In this document: positions 23,501-35,297 of the stretch, in pieces
Layout of the letters: each line of letters starts with the position of its first letter
How positions within the stretch are numbered: position 1 is the first letter of the stretch
Assembly: GCF_027257955.1 (NCBI RefSeq)
Contig: NZ_JANZNQ010000010.1
Span: 107,379 to 171,378, forward strand
DNA: 64,000 bases
Reading direction: 5' to 3'
Source of the DNA: Zhongshania aquatica
Lineage (GTDB): Bacteria > Pseudomonadota > Gammaproteobacteria > Pseudomonadales > Spongiibacteraceae
Made by a program: the position numbers and the translations under genes
The notes under the pieces: generated by a model
What the model was told of the DNA's origin: nothing
What the model saw: the letters and a program-made list of their open reading frames with translations, nothing else
The model's database searches: none

Positions 23501-23760
23501 AGCAGAGCATCGGGACGCTCTTTCTCAATGATTTTAGCAACCGTTTCCCACACTACGGGCTCAATATAGGTCGCATCAGCCATTGATGGGTCGGTCATAA
23601 TGGTCGCAGGGTTAGAGTTCACCAGAATTACTCGGTAACCTTCTTCCCGCAAGGCTTTACACGCCTGCGCACCGGAATAATCAAACTCGCAGGCCTGCCC
23701 AATAACAATGGGACCAGCGCCGAGGATAAGAATGCTTTGGATATCAGTTCTTTTTGGCAT
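20539..23760 (-). CDS. carB: Carbamoyl phosphate synthase large subunit
   Basis: CarB makes carbamoyl phosphate from bicarbonate, ATP and ammonia, for pyrimidine and arginine synthesis. The 1073-residue protein contains two homologous ATP-grasp halves (start [19 protein letters not shown]; second half [16 protein letters not shown]) and a C-terminal MGS-like regulatory domain (about 935-1073). Length is as expected. It lies downstream of carA with a 126-base gap. Confidence 0.98.
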   Translation of the reverse strand: MPKRTDIQSILILGAGPIVIGQACEFDYSGAQACKALREEGYRVILVNSNPATIMTDPSMADATYIEPVVWETVAKIIEKERPDALLPTMGGQTALNCALDLDREGVLAKYGVEMIGATKASIDMAEDRQLFDRAMKRIGLETPNSAIAHSMEEALQVLDSIGFPAIIRPSFTMGGSGGGIAYNKEEFIEICTRGLDLSPTNELLIDESLIGWKEFEMEVVRDKNDNCIIVCAIENFDPMGVHTGDSITVAPAQTLTDKEYQIMRNASCAVLREIGVETGGSNVQFGMEPHTGRLVVIEMNPRVSRSSALASKATGFPIARVAAKLAIGYTLDELQNDITGGATPASFEPAIDYVVTKIPRFTFEKFGEAQTRLHTQMKSVGEVMAIGRTFQESLQKALRGLEVGSAGFEHQIDVDRDDARDVLIAELTNPGPERIWFVADAFRAGMTVDEVFEHSWIDPWFLVQIEDIVKTENSLKSLVLTDITKDLMWRLKRKGFSDQRLAVLLAVSEKQLRTLRHSLDIHPVYKRVDTCAAEFSTSTAYMYSTYEEECESQPSDREKILVIGGGPNRIGQGIEFDYCCVHAALAMREDGYETIMVNCNPETVSTDYDISDRLYFEPVTLEDVLEIVAKEKPKGVIVQFGGQTPLKLARDLEAAGVPIIGTSPDAIDRAEDRERFQQMIERLELKQPPNTTVRSEEAALVAAAKIGYPLVVRPSYVLGGRAMEIVYKEDELQRYMREAVRVSNESPVLLDHFLNAAVEVDLDAVSDGKQVVIGAIMQHIEQAGVHSGDSACSLPPYSLSAEVQDRMREIVKAMALELGVIGLMNVQLAVQDGEIYVIEVNPRASRTVPFVSKCIGVSLAKVAARCMAGTSLAEQNFTTEIVPKYFSVKEAVFPFAKFPGVDPILGPEMKSTGEVMGLGETFAEAFAKAAVGAGEVFPTSGRAFISVRDPDKDGAIEVAKQLVAQGFTLCATRGTHKVLVAAGLECQRVNKVLEGRPHIVDMVKNGDVDLIINTTEGKQAIADSSLIRRSALVNKVSYTTTLAGAEAICQALAFGEEKTVRRLQDVHEGMIQ

Positions 23761-23886
23761 AAGTACTAATCATCTAACTCTGTGCTTCGTAATAAACAGT
23801 CTGCTACCGGAAGCTGAGCAACAGACACTAGCTGGGGTGTTCATTTTTCTCAGCCGCACAGGATCAAACGGCTGAGAGGTAACGCT

Positions 23887-25026
23887 TTATTTGGCCTGCT
23901 TAGCCGCCACAATCATGTCGATAAACTGATTAAACAGCGGCGCAATATCATGCGGGCCTGGGCTCGCTTCTGGGTGCCCCTGGAACCCGAAAGCTGGCGT
24001 ATCTGTACGCTGAATACCTTGCAAAGACCCATCAAATAGCGACTTGTGACTCACCGCTAAATTGGCAGGCAATGAACCCTCATCAACCGCAAAACCGTGG
24101 TTTTGGCTGGTGATATGAACAACCTTAGTAGACAAGTCCTGCACTGGGTGGTTGGCACCGTGGTGGCCAAACTTCATTTTCACTGTCTTTGCGCCAGATG
24201 CCAGAGCCAATAATTGATGGCCAAGACAGATACCAAACACCGGCACGCCGGTAGCAACAATGTCTTTAATCGCGGCAATAGCGTAATCGCAGGGCTCCGG
24301 ATCGCCGGGGCCATTGGATAGAAAAACGCCGTCGGGATTCATCGCCAATACCTCAGCGGCCGAGGTCTTTGCTGGCACAACCGTCAAGCGACATCCGCGG
24401 TCGGTGAGCATCCGCAAAATATTACGTTTAACACCGAAATCGAAGGCGACAACATTATGGGGTAGCTCTGCATCGCTAAAGGTTTTGTGACCCTTACCTA
24501 GCGCCCAACTACCTTCGCGCCATTTATAACTTTTGGCAGTGGTGACTTCTTTCGCTAAATCCATGCCCTTGAGCCCAGCAAATTCCTTTGCCATCGTCAG
24601 CGCCTTGGCTTCATCGATGTCACCAGCCATTAAGCAGCCACCCTGAGCACCTTTGTCGCGCAAAATACGCGTCAAGCGGCGAGTATCGATATCAGAAATA
24701 CCAATAATGTTTCGGGCTTTTAGGTAATCAGACAGGCTTTGTTCACTGCGGAAACTCGATGCAAGCATCGGAAGATCGCGAATAACCAAGCCCGCAGACC
24801 AAATTTGGTCCGCTTCTTCGTCTTCGCTGTTCACACCGGTATTGCCGATATGGGGATAGGTTAATGTAACAATTTGGCGAGCATATGAGGGATCGGTCAA
24901 AATTTCCTGATACCCGGTCATCGCCGTATTAAATACGACCTCACCAACGGAATGCCCCTCGGCACCAATGGCGATGCCCCGAAAAATGCTGCCGTCTTCA
25001 AGGGCAAGTATGGCTGGAACCGTCAA
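23887..25026 (-). CDS. carA: Carbamoyl phosphate synthase small subunit
   Basis: CarA hydrolyses glutamine and passes ammonia to CarB. The 379-residue protein has the class I amidotransferase triad: nucleophile Cys in GICLGHQLL and the His/Glu pair in [12 protein letters not shown]. The start is TTG at 25026, chosen because a perfect AGGAGGT lies seven bases upstream and the sequence after it matches the family start. It is preceded by a 295-base leader with a promoter and terminator-like hairpin. Confidence 0.97.
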   Translation of the reverse strand: MTVPAILALEDGSIFRGIAIGAEGHSVGEVVFNTAMTGYQEILTDPSYARQIVTLTYPHIGNTGVNSEDEEADQIWSAGLVIRDLPMLASSFRSEQSLSDYLKARNIIGISDIDTRRLTRILRDKGAQGGCLMAGDIDEAKALTMAKEFAGLKGMDLAKEVTTAKSYKWREGSWALGKGHKTFSDAELPHNVVAFDFGVKRNILRMLTDRGCRLTVVPAKTSAAEVLAMNPDGVFLSNGPGDPEPCDYAIAAIKDIVATGVPVFGICLGHQLLALASGAKTVKMKFGHHGANHPVQDLSTKVVHITSQNHGFAVDEGSLPANLAVSHKSLFDGSLQGIQRTDTPAFGFQGHPEASPGPHDIAPLFNQFIDMIVAAKQAK

Positions 25027-25118
25027 GACTACCTCCTAGAGCAAACTTGCGGCCGAGAGCTACCGCCGACATACCCGCCGGAACGACAACCAAGGGACCA
25101 CAGAGGAAAATACGCGTG

Positions 25119-25154
25119 CAAAAAAGCGAGATGAAGATTACCTCACCTCGCTTT
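25119..25154 (-). terminator. Terminator-like hairpin in the carA leader
   Basis: AAAGCGAG and CTCGCTTT pair around a long loop and are followed by TTTTTT on the minus strand, about 90 bases before the carA start. It could end dapB transcripts or attenuate carAB. Confidence 0.7.
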
Positions 25155-25203
25155 CTGCGGGGCTGCGGAGCTTATTCAGCTCGGCACCCTAATCTGATGC
25201 GCG

Positions 25204-25233
25204 ATTTTACGCGAAACTCCCCCCGCGCGTCCA
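25204..25233 (-). promoter_or_regulatory. Candidate carAB promoter
   Basis: TGGACG, 18 bases, TAAAAT on the minus strand lies upstream of the leader hairpin. The -35 matches four of six bases. It is the best sigma-70 candidate in the dapB-carA gap. Confidence 0.4.
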
Positions 25234-25321
25234 CCGCAATAAATACCGCTAATGTTGACTTTGCTGAGATTAATTCACATTTTCAGCGAATTCGGCGCGC
25301 AAAGAACTCGAACATGCAGAA

Positions 25322-27549
<2,228 letters not shown>

Positions 27550-27686
27550 TATTAAAGGCGCCTCTAAATAGTTCGGAGCGTAGAATCGCCGAATTCACTT
27601 GTCGCCAAGAATGGAGAAAAAGTTAGGGGAAGTCGAGACCGGATTCTACCCGAAGGTAGAGCCCGGTTAATAGAAACAGTGAATTA

Positions 27687-28814
27687 TCAGAGTTTCATAT
27701 CGTCAAAAAAGTTTTTCACGCCGTCAAACCATGTTTTTTTTCGAGGTGACTGCTTGTCGTCACCTTCCATGCTGGCCTGAAACTCTTGCAACAACTCTTT
27801 CTGGCGTTTGCTCAACGACACCGGCGTTTCAACTGCAACTCGGCAAATTAAATCACCTGTACTACCGCCACGCACGGGGGTAATTCCCTTACCGCGCAAA
27901 CGGAAGGATTTCCCAGTTTGAGTTTCCGCTGGGATTTTCAGCTTTACACGCCCTTCCAACGTCGGTACGTCTATCTCGCCACCCAAAGCCGCGTCAGCAA
28001 AGCTAATCGGCACATCGCAGTGCAAATTTTTACCATCGCGCTTAAATATAGGATGTGGACGCACAGACATCTGCACATACAAATCACCCGTCGGACCGCC
28101 GTTAGGACTGGCCTCGCCTTCGCCGGTTAGGCGAATACGGTCGCCGGTATCAACACCCGCTGGCACTTTCACCGACAAGGTTTTGGTTTCTTCGATCAGA
28201 CCTTGGCCATGACACTCATTGCATGGGTCGGAAATAATCGTACCCTTACCTCGACAGTTAGGACAAGCTTGCTGCACGGCAAAAAAGCCCTGCTGCATAC
28301 GCACCTGGCCCACACCGTTACATGTGCTGCAGGTCATAGGCTTCGAACCGGCTTTCGCGCCACTACCGTCGCACGGTTTACACGCAACCAAGGTAGGAAT
28401 ACGAATTTTGGCCGTTGAGCCGTGAACCGCCTGCTCCAAATCAATCTCTAGCGTGTAACGCAGATCGGAGCCGCGCTCTGGCCCGCGCTGCCGACCACCG
28501 CCGCCACCGCCGAAAATATCGCCAAATACGTCACCAAAAATATCACTAAAGCCGCCAGCACCGCCGCCACCGCCAAAACCACCGCCAGCGTTTACGCCTT
28601 CATGACCGAAGCGATCGTATGCGGAGCGCTTCTGCTCATCAGAAAGCACTTCGTAGGCCTCGGTAGCCTCTTTAAAAATATCTTCAGCCTTCGGATCATC
28701 TGGGTTGCGGTCAGGATGATTCTTCATCGCTATACGACGGTAGGCTTTCTTAATATCCTTACTGTCGGCGTCCCGCGACACGCCCAAAATTTCGTAATAA
28801 TCTCGTTTTGCCAT
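27687..28814 (-). CDS. dnaJ: Chaperone DnaJ (Hsp40)
   Basis: DnaJ delivers substrates to DnaK and stimulates its ATPase. The 375-residue protein has the J domain with HPD (NHPDRNPDD), a Gly/Phe-rich linker (about 75-110), four zinc-binding CxxCxGxG repeats (about 145-210) and the substrate-binding C-terminal domains. It lies after dnaK with a 188-base gap that may hold its own promoter. Confidence 0.98.
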   Translation of the reverse strand: MAKRDYYEILGVSRDADSKDIKKAYRRIAMKNHPDRNPDDPKAEDIFKEATEAYEVLSDEQKRSAYDRFGHEGVNAGGGFGGGGGAGGFSDIFGDVFGDIFGGGGGGRQRGPERGSDLRYTLEIDLEQAVHGSTAKIRIPTLVACKPCDGSGAKAGSKPMTCSTCNGVGQVRMQQGFFAVQQACPNCRGKGTIISDPCNECHGQGLIEETKTLSVKVPAGVDTGDRIRLTGEGEASPNGGPTGDLYVQMSVRPHPIFKRDGKNLHCDVPISFADAALGGEIDVPTLEGRVKLKIPAETQTGKSFRLRGKGITPVRGGSTGDLICRVAVETPVSLSKRQKELLQEFQASMEGDDKQSPRKKTWFDGVKNFFDDMKL

Positions 28815-28901
28815 AGCTTCGTTTTACACTGTTCAGGAGAGGGTGGGCGCTAAAACACCAAACCGCTCTGCCAGATTAATTGATGACTGTTGTTAAACGC
28901 C

Positions 28902-28929
28902 AAACGGGAAATCGCTAGAACACTTCAAG
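28902..28929 (-). promoter_or_regulatory. Weak candidate sigma-32 promoter for dnaJ
   Basis: CTTGAA, 14 bases, TCCCGTTT on the minus strand. The -35 is perfect; the -10 matches the heat-shock consensus only in part. Confidence 0.4.
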
Positions 28930-29002
28930 AACTTGATAGTTCCAGCGTCTCACGTCTCCCGTTAGGCAGAATGCAAGTTTGGGGCCCCTTCGGCCCCGCA
29001 CT

Positions 29003-30928
29003 TTACTTCTTATCGTCGTCTTTTACTTCCTCAAACTCGGCATCAACCACATCGTCAGCGCCAGATTGGGGCTGTTCTGCACCGCCGCCAGCTGCTTCCG
29101 CTTGCGCGGCCTGCTCTGCGTACATTTTTTGTGCAAGACCACCAGATGCTTCAGTTAATTTTTTAGTGGCTTCTTCGATTTTCTCGACGTCATCACCTTT
29201 AACCGCCTCATCAAGTTCTGCTAGCGCTGCTTCAATTGCCGCCTTTTCTTCGTCGGTAGCTTTATCGCCAGCTTCTTCCAGCGTTTTACGGGTCGCGTTA
29301 GCCATGCCTTCGGCAGTATTGCGAGCAGTTACCATTGCCTCGAACTTCTTATCTGCTTCGGCATTCGCCTCTGCATCGCGTACCATTTTCTCAATCTCTT
29401 CCTCATTCAAACCGCTTGATGCAGTGATGCGGATAGATTGCTCTTTACCTGTTGCCTTGTCTTTAGCAGACACATGCAGAATACCGTTGGCATCAATATC
29501 GAAGGTAACTTCGATTTGCGGCAACCCGCGTGGCGCTGGCGGAATATCAGCTAAGTCAAAACGACCCAATGATTTGTTTGCCGCAGCTTGCTTACGCTCA
29601 CCCTGAACAACGTGAATAGTTACCGCGGTTTGGTTGTCATCAGCTGTTGAGAACACCTGTGATTTCTTAGTTGGAATCGTGGTGTTTTTCTCAATCAGCG
29701 GCGTCGCAACACCACCCATCGTTTCAATACCCAAGCTCAGCGGGGTAACGTCTAACAGCAATACGTCTTTTACTTCGCCAGACAGTACCGCACCTTGCAA
29801 TGCTGCGCCCATGGCTACGGCTTCGTCAGGGTTTACATCGCGACGAGCTTCTTTACCAAAGAACTCAGTAACCTTGGCTTGCACCAAAGGCATACGAGTC
29901 TGACCACCAACTAAGATGATTTCATCGACTTCAGACGCTGACAAACCAGCATCCTTCAGTGCAACTTTCATTGGCTCAAGTGAACGAGCAACCAAGTCAC
30001 CAACCAGAGCTTCTAACTTAGAGCGGCTCAACTTCACAACCAAATGCTTAGGACCAGTCGCATCTGCAGTGATGTATGGCAGGTTGATCTCAGTTTGCTG
30101 GCTTGAAGACAATTCGATCTTCGCCTTCTCAGCTGCTTCTTTCAAACGCTGAACAGCTAGCGAATCACCTTTCAGATCAATGCTGTTTTCTTTCTTGAAC
30201 TCTTCCGCCAAATAATCAATCAGGCGCATATCGAAATCTTCACCACCTAAGAAGGTGTCACCATTCGTCGACAACACTTCAAACTGGTGCTCGCCATCTA
30301 CCTCTGCGATCTCGATAATAGAGATATCGAAAGTACCACCACCAAGGTCGTAAACCGCAACGGTGCGATCGCCTTTGGCCTTGTCCATACCGTAGGCTAA
30401 TGCCGCAGCAGTTGGCTCGTTAATGATACGTTTTACATCTAGACCCGCAATACGACCCGCGTCTTTGGTTGCTTGACGCTGTGAGTCATTGAAGTACGCC
30501 GGTACAGTAATAACCGCCTCGGTCACTTTCTCGCCAAGGTAATCTTCGGCGGTTTTCTTCATCTTCTTAAGAACTTCAGCCGAAATTTGTGGCGGTGCTA
30601 ATTTCTCGCCCTTCACTTCAACCCAAGCATCACCGTTGTCTGCTTTGCAGATACCGTAAGGCACCATTTTGATGTCTTTTTGCACAACATCATCTTCAAA
30701 GCGACGACCGATCAAACGCTTAACCGCATACAATGTATTGTGTGGGTTAGTGACAGCCTGACGCTTGGCGCTCTGACCAACCAAAATTTCTTTGTCGTCG
30801 GTGTAGGCAACAATCGACGGCGTAGTACGCGTACCTTCAGAGTTCTCAATAACGCGAACTTTGTCGCCATCCATAACCGCCACACACGAGTTGGTGGTCC
30901 CCAAATCTATACCAATAATTTTACCCAT
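29003..30928 (-). CDS. dnaK: Chaperone DnaK (Hsp70)
   Basis: DnaK is the central ATP-dependent Hsp70. The start at 30928 gives 641 residues beginning [15 protein letters not shown]; the longer frame is unneeded. It shows the ATPase motifs [12 protein letters not shown] and [10 protein letters not shown], the substrate domain and the acidic EEVKDDDKK tail. A GC-rich hairpin without a T-tract (about 28979-28999) follows the stop. Confidence 0.98.
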   Translation of the reverse strand: MGKIIGIDLGTTNSCVAVMDGDKVRVIENSEGTRTTPSIVAYTDDKEILVGQSAKRQAVTNPHNTLYAVKRLIGRRFEDDVVQKDIKMVPYGICKADNGDAWVEVKGEKLAPPQISAEVLKKMKKTAEDYLGEKVTEAVITVPAYFNDSQRQATKDAGRIAGLDVKRIINEPTAAALAYGMDKAKGDRTVAVYDLGGGTFDISIIEIAEVDGEHQFEVLSTNGDTFLGGEDFDMRLIDYLAEEFKKENSIDLKGDSLAVQRLKEAAEKAKIELSSSQQTEINLPYITADATGPKHLVVKLSRSKLEALVGDLVARSLEPMKVALKDAGLSASEVDEIILVGGQTRMPLVQAKVTEFFGKEARRDVNPDEAVAMGAALQGAVLSGEVKDVLLLDVTPLSLGIETMGGVATPLIEKNTTIPTKKSQVFSTADDNQTAVTIHVVQGERKQAAANKSLGRFDLADIPPAPRGLPQIEVTFDIDANGILHVSAKDKATGKEQSIRITASSGLNEEEIEKMVRDAEANAEADKKFEAMVTARNTAEGMANATRKTLEEAGDKATDEEKAAIEAALAELDEAVKGDDVEKIEEATKKLTEASGGLAQKMYAEQAAQAEAAGGGAEQPQSGADDVVDAEFEEVKDDDKK

Positions 30929-30989
30929 GATAATTCTCCGCATTACTAACTGTCGCCACGTCAGGCGAAATTCTTTGTCTTGTTGACAG

Positions 30990-31017
30990 ATATTGGCCCT
31001 TATCCACACATTTCAAG
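30990..31017 (-). promoter_or_regulatory. Sigma-32 promoter of dnaK
   Basis: CTTGAA, 14 bases, GCCAATAT on the minus strand, 62 bases before the dnaK ATG. The -35 is perfect and the -10 matches six of eight consensus bases (CCCCATnT type). Confidence 0.7.
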
Positions 31018-31049
31018 TGGGCATAGGCTATTTTTAATACAAATTCTAT

Positions 31050-31613
31050 TTATGGCGCCTTAGCGATCACGACCATTGCTGCGCGCAGCAAACGGCCGTT
31101 AAGGGTATAACCTTTCTGCATCACATCCAGAACCGAATTCGGCTCCGCATCTGGATTAGGCACCATCGCCATCGCCTCGTGAAACTCTGGATTGAATGGC
31201 TCGCCAACGGGGTTTAACTGCTCCACATTATGACGCGCCAAAGCATCAACCAATGTTTTGCGAGTTAACTCCACCCCTTCTAATATGGCTTTCAAAGATT
31301 CATCAGCCATATCAGCCGCCGCCAGCGCGCGATCTAAATTGTCTACGACGGGCAACATATCGCCGGCAAACTTCTCAAGCGCAAACTTGCGCGCGTTTTC
31401 GGCATCTTTCTCAGCTCGGCGCCGAATGTTCTGCGCCTCTGCCGCCGCACGCAACGATTGCTCATGCGCGTCAGCTACAGCCTGCTTTGCCTCCGCCAAC
31501 TGATCTTCAAGGCTAAGTTCCGACTCAACGCCAGACTCATCATCTTCTTGCAGCAGCTCGCCAGATTGAAGCTCTTCATCCTGCATTGCCGCTTTGTCTT
31601 GTTCCTCTGTCAC
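31050..31613 (-). CDS. grpE: Nucleotide exchange factor GrpE
   Basis: GrpE releases ADP from DnaK. The product has a long N-terminal helix ([20 protein letters not shown]), the DNLDRAL segment and the C-terminal beta domain with [20 protein letters not shown]. The start is uncertain: GTG at 31613 has GGAG at about nine bases and gives 187 residues, while the GTG at 31631 has no ribosome site. It heads grpE-dnaK-dnaJ. Confidence 0.95.
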   Translation of the reverse strand: MTEEQDKAAMQDEELQSGELLQEDDESGVESELSLEDQLAEAKQAVADAHEQSLRAAAEAQNIRRRAEKDAENARKFALEKFAGDMLPVVDNLDRALAAADMADESLKAILEGVELTRKTLVDALARHNVEQLNPVGEPFNPEFHEAMAMVPNPDAEPNSVLDVMQKGYTLNGRLLRAAMVVIAKAP

Positions 31614-31670
31614 GTATCCAATCTCCGTCACACGTATTAGGCCTTGCGGACAATCGCCGCGTTGTCGCGT

Positions 31671-31698
31671 ATATGGGGTTTAGCGGCGTGAATTCAAG
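31671..31698 (-). promoter_or_regulatory. Strong sigma-32 promoter of grpE
   Basis: CTTGAA, 14 bases, CCCCATAT on the minus strand is a full match to the gammaproteobacterial heat-shock consensus, 58 bases before the grpE start. Confidence 0.9.
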
Positions 31699-31757
31699 GC
31701 AAAGACAAATATTTTTACGGCGGGTGATTGACGATGATGACGAGCCGCAGTATTTTA

Positions 31758-31773
31758 CTGTATAAATATACAT
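31758..31773 (+). promoter_or_regulatory. LexA (SOS) box of recN
   Basis: CTGTATAAATATACAT matches the CTGT-N8-ACAG LexA operator in all but the last base and lies 29 bases before the recN ATG, as expected for an SOS gene. Confidence 0.9.
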
Positions 31774-31801
31774 GCAATTTTTTACACTGCGAGAGACCAC
31801 T

Positions 31802-33469
31802 ATGCTGAGCCATCTCACTATCAGCAACTACGCGATCACCGAACATCTCGACATTGAACTTAAAGGCGGCATGACCGTGCTCACCGGCGAAACCGGTGCC
31901 GGCAAGTCAATTATGCTAGACGCCCTTGGGCTCGCCCTTGGCGATCGTGCCGAAAGTAATATTGTGCGCAGCGGCGCAGATCGCGCCGACATCCACGCCC
32001 TGTTTGATATTGGCGCGATTCCACCCGCACTAAAATGGCTTAAAGAGCGCGACCTAGACGACAGCAACGAATGCATGCTGAGACGAGTGATTTCCGCCGA
32101 CGGCCGCTCACGCGCCTACATCAACGGCCAACCAGCAACCCTGCAAGACGTGCGCGAACTTGGTTCCTACCTCATCGACATTCACAGCCAGCACGCGCAC
32201 CAGTCACTTCTCCAAAAGCCCTATCAACGCGAACTTTTAGATGCTTACGCAGGGACAACCGCCCTCGCCAGACAAGTGAGCGAGCACTGCCAGCAATATC
32301 AGCACTGCAGCAAAACCCTTCTGACACTGGAAACCAATCTTGCTGAACAAAATGCGCAAGAGCAGCTATTGCGATACCAACTCGAAGAACTACATAGACT
32401 TGATTTAAAAGCAGGCGAGCTCGACGAACTAGAAGACTTACAAAAGCAATTAGCGAATGCCGAGCAAATACTGGCGGCCAACCACCATAGCTTAAACCTG
32501 TGCCGCGACGGCGAAGTCAACGCCATGGGTATTCTTCACCAAGCATTATCGTCGTTGTACAGCAGCCCACACCGCAGCAGCGTGCAGGAAAATGCCGCTC
32601 AATTATTAGAAAGCGCAAGAATTCAAATTGAAGAAGCTGCTGGCGAACTGCAACACGTCATTGATGGCACAGAATTAGATCCCGAGCGCCTCATTGAGGT
32701 TGAATCGAGACTAGACACCATATACCAAACCGCCAGAAAACATCGTATACAAGCCGATGAGCTAATAGCACTGCAAACTTCACTAGAAGAGCAGCTCGAC
32801 GGATTGAGTGCCAGCGATGAAAAAATTGATCAATTGCGAAGCGATCAACGTCAGGCATTAAAAGCCTACCAAACCACCTCATCTGACTTGAGCAAAAAAC
32901 GCGCGAAAGCGGCCAAGTTAATGAAGCAAGGTGTAGAAGAACAGCTTCAAGCACTGGCAATGAAACATTGCGAAGTCGAATTCGCCATGCACCCACTGAA
33001 CGACAGCGAACCGCACAGCAATGGGCAGGAAGAAATCGAAATATTAATCAGCACTAACCCTGCTGCGCCGAAAGGCCCTCTTAACAAAATCGCCTCTGGC
33101 GGCGAGCTGTCTCGCATCAGCCTTGCTATTCAGGTCATTACCGCAAAAGTAGCCGCCATCCCAACCGTTATTTTTGACGAAATTGATGTCGGCATCGGCG
33201 GCGCCACAGCTGAGATTGTCGGCCAACTCCTAAAGGCACTTGGGCAACGTAGCCAAGTACTCTGCGTGACTCACCAACCGCAGGTTGCCAGCCAAGGCGA
33301 CCACCATATTAAAGTACAGAAGACCGGCAACAAGACCAAGATGACGACCACGCTCGAACCGCTAGGTGACAATCAGAAAATCGAAGAAATCGCCCGTATG
33401 CTTGGTGGTATTGCTATTACTGAGAACACCATTGCCCACGCACGCGAAATGCTCGGCGTAAGACACTGA
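31802..33469 (+). CDS. recN: DNA repair protein RecN
   Basis: RecN is an SMC-like ATPase that acts in double-strand break repair. The start MLSHLTISNYAI at 31802 matches the family (555 residues). It has Walker A GETGAGKS, long coiled-coil arms (about 150-360), the signature region ASGGELSRISLA and Walker B VIFDEIDVGIGG. It is divergent from grpE, with the SOS box in the gap. Confidence 0.97.
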   Translation: MLSHLTISNYAITEHLDIELKGGMTVLTGETGAGKSIMLDALGLALGDRAESNIVRSGADRADIHALFDIGAIPPALKWLKERDLDDSNECMLRRVISADGRSRAYINGQPATLQDVRELGSYLIDIHSQHAHQSLLQKPYQRELLDAYAGTTALARQVSEHCQQYQHCSKTLLTLETNLAEQNAQEQLLRYQLEELHRLDLKAGELDELEDLQKQLANAEQILAANHHSLNLCRDGEVNAMGILHQALSSLYSSPHRSSVQENAAQLLESARIQIEEAAGELQHVIDGTELDPERLIEVESRLDTIYQTARKHRIQADELIALQTSLEEQLDGLSASDEKIDQLRSDQRQALKAYQTTSSDLSKKRAKAAKLMKQGVEEQLQALAMKHCEVEFAMHPLNDSEPHSNGQEEIEILISTNPAAPKGPLNKIASGGELSRISLAIQVITAKVAAIPTVIFDEIDVGIGGATAEIVGQLLKALGQRSQVLCVTHQPQVASQGDHHIKVQKTGNKTKMTTTLEPLGDNQKIEEIARMLGGIAITENTIAHAREMLGVRH

Positions 33470-33646
33470 ATATTTTTGGATTAACAAAACGGAATGGTAC
33501 GGTGAAGCGGGCAATGAGAGGGTATATCTTCCACTTTAATACACGCTCAGCGGACAAACTCTTTGAAGCGGGTTGATCGCCGATTAAGAAGGCAGCGGCC
33601 CACACAGATGGTCGCCGCTGACAGATTGCGCTAAAGCAGGCTTCGT

Positions 33647-34066
33647 TTAGCTCTTCTTTTTTGGGCGCACATATAAAACAAGACTGTGATCCACCAAATC
33701 AAAACCGCGCTCTTCCACTAATTGGCGCTGACGGGATTCAATGACTTCGTCAAAAAACTCGATAACATCGCCAGACTCCATGCAGACAATGTGATCGTGG
33801 TGATCACCCTTTTCTAGCTCAAACACCGAGTGACCGGTCTCAAAATTATGTCTAGTCACCAAGCCTGCTGCCTCGAACTGAGTCAGTACGCGGTAAACCG
33901 TTGCCAAACCAACGTCTTCACCAGACTCCATCAATGCGCGATAAACGTCTTCCGCGCTAAAATGTTGATTTTCGCTCTCCGCTTGTTCGAGTAGCTGTAA
34001 AATCTTTACTCGCGGCAATGTAACTTTGAGTCCCGCTTTACGAAGCTCTTGATTTTCTATAGACAT
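33647..34066 (-). CDS. fur: Ferric uptake regulator Fur
   Basis: Fur represses iron uptake genes when loaded with Fe2+. The 139-residue protein has a winged helix (LKVTLPRVKILQLL; DVGLATVYRVLTQFE) and the metal-binding KGDHHDHIVC motif. The structural-zinc CxxC pairs seen in E. coli are largely missing (only one cysteine), as in Pseudomonas Fur. It is divergent from bamE, a common arrangement. Confidence 0.97.
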   Translation of the reverse strand: MSIENQELRKAGLKVTLPRVKILQLLEQAESENQHFSAEDVYRALMESGEDVGLATVYRVLTQFEAAGLVTRHNFETGHSVFELEKGDHHDHIVCMESGDVIEFFDEVIESRQRQLVEERGFDLVDHSLVLYVRPKKKS

Positions 34067-34140
34067 ATGCCTGGACCTTAGCGTTGCGATTGGGTTTGCG
34101 CTATTATCCCACGCCTCTATAAGCGATTGGAACCCTTAGC

Positions 34141-34515
34141 ATGTATAGAAGACTTGCCTCAGCCTGCTTACTCGTATCGTTGGCCGCCTGCAGCTCTATG
34201 GAATTTCCCGGTGTTTATCGTCTCTCGATCGATCAGGGCAACATTATTACCCAAGAAATGGTTGATCAGCTTAAGATCGGCATGACCCGCAGCCAAGTTG
34301 AATATGTCATGGGCACGTCGTTAATTCGCGACACCTTCAGCCCAAATCGTTGGGACTATGTTTACACATTGGATGATCGCAACAACGACAAGAAAGAACA
34401 CCATCACCTAACGGTGATCTTTAAAGACGACAAGCTCAGTGAATTCACCACTGACATCCAGCCCACGGCGCAGCAAGATGCCGCCCCAGCTACAGAAGTT
34501 CAGGCCGCCGAATAA
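34141..34515 (+). CDS. bamE: Outer membrane assembly lipoprotein BamE
   Basis: BamE is the small lipoprotein of the BAM complex for beta-barrel insertion. The 124-residue precursor has the lipobox LAAC, then the conserved FPGVYRLSIDQGN and QLKIGMTRSQVEYVMGT segments. The Ala/Gln-rich tail is poorly conserved. Also called SmpA or OmlA. Confidence 0.95.
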   Translation: MYRRLASACLLVSLAACSSMEFPGVYRLSIDQGNIITQEMVDQLKIGMTRSQVEYVMGTSLIRDTFSPNRWDYVYTLDDRNNDKKEHHHLTVIFKDDKLSEFTTDIQPTAQQDAAPATEVQAAE

Positions 34516-34842
34516 CTACTGCGCTTCTTTGCGGGCCTTCACTTTTGCGGCCCGCTGTTTGCGTACTTCTTTCGGGTCAGCAATGAGTGGACGGTAAATT
34601 TCAACGCGTTCGCCATTTTTCAGCGCCTGAGAATCTGGAGCGCTAACAGATTTACCAAAAATACCTAAGTCCGCGGTAGCCAAATCCAGCTCAGGAAACT
34701 GCTTATCTAAACCTGACTGCAGCGCTGCCTCACGCACAGTGCAGGTCTCAGGTACTTCTAAGGCCACAATGCGCTGCTGATGAGGTAGGGCATACGCCAC
34801 TTCAACATGAATAGTATTGTCTTTATTTTCCATATTGTTCAT
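34516..34842 (-). CDS. rnfH: RnfH family ubiquitin-like protein
   Basis: RnfH (UPF0125) is a small beta-grasp protein often coded with ratA. The residues IHVEVAYALP, LDLATADLGIFGK and DGxRVEIYRPL-like EIYRPLIADPKEVRKQRA are diagnostic. I place the start at ATG 34842, overlapping ratA by 20 bases and preceded by AAGAGAG; ATG 34833 is the alternative. The longer frame is a shadow of ratA. Confidence 0.9.
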   Translation of the reverse strand: MNNMENKDNTIHVEVAYALPHQQRIVALEVPETCTVREAALQSGLDKQFPELDLATADLGIFGKSVSAPDSQALKNGERVEIYRPLIADPKEVRKQRAAKVKARKEAQ

Positions 34843-35257
34843 TCGCTCTCTTAACAAGGGCATCAACCAAATTATTAGCAACCGAATTGAATAACTGCCG
34901 CGTAGCGAGGCCAACCACACTATTCGCCAAAGCAAAACGCAGATGCAAACTGACCTTACAGGCATCGCCACCTAAGGCGAGTAGCGACCATTCGCCCGTC
35001 AGATTTTCAAATGGGCCATCAAGAAGAGTCAAGCCGACACTACGGCCGGGGGTCAGGCTATTGCGGGTAACAAAACTCATACGAATACCCGCGCGCGACA
35101 AATCCAAACGCGCATCCATAGATCCTTCGGTTTGCGACAAAATTTCGGCACCAACGCAGCCATCCATATACTGAGGATACGCCTCAACATCGTTTATCAG
35201 CTGATAAATAAACTCTGCCGAATAGGGCAATAATGCACTGCGTCGAATCTCATTCAT
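34823..35257 (-). CDS. ratA: RatA-like START-domain protein (coenzyme Q-binding family)
   Basis: The 144-residue SRPBCC/COQ10-like protein has the RRSALLPYSAEFIYQLINDVEAYPQYMDGC-type start, split here as RRSALLPYSA and DVEAYPQYMDGC. In E. coli it was described as a ribosome-association toxin; in many species it is simply an orthologue of the ubiquinone-binding Coq10. Start MNEIRRS at 35257. It is coupled with rnfH. Confidence 0.9.
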   Translation of the reverse strand: MNEIRRSALLPYSAEFIYQLINDVEAYPQYMDGCVGAEILSQTEGSMDARLDLSRAGIRMSFVTRNSLTPGRSVGLTLLDGPFENLTGEWSLLALGGDACKVSLHLRFALANSVVGLATRQLFNSVANNLVDALVKRANEQYGK

Positions 35258-35297
35258 TACTGGGTCCTGAATCACTACACCGTATTATGCGTAAATC

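Noticed and set aside
33575..33620. Terminator between recN and fur
   Set aside because: A CAGCGGC...GCCGCTG inverted repeat is present but its loop is long and no T-tract follows on either strand.
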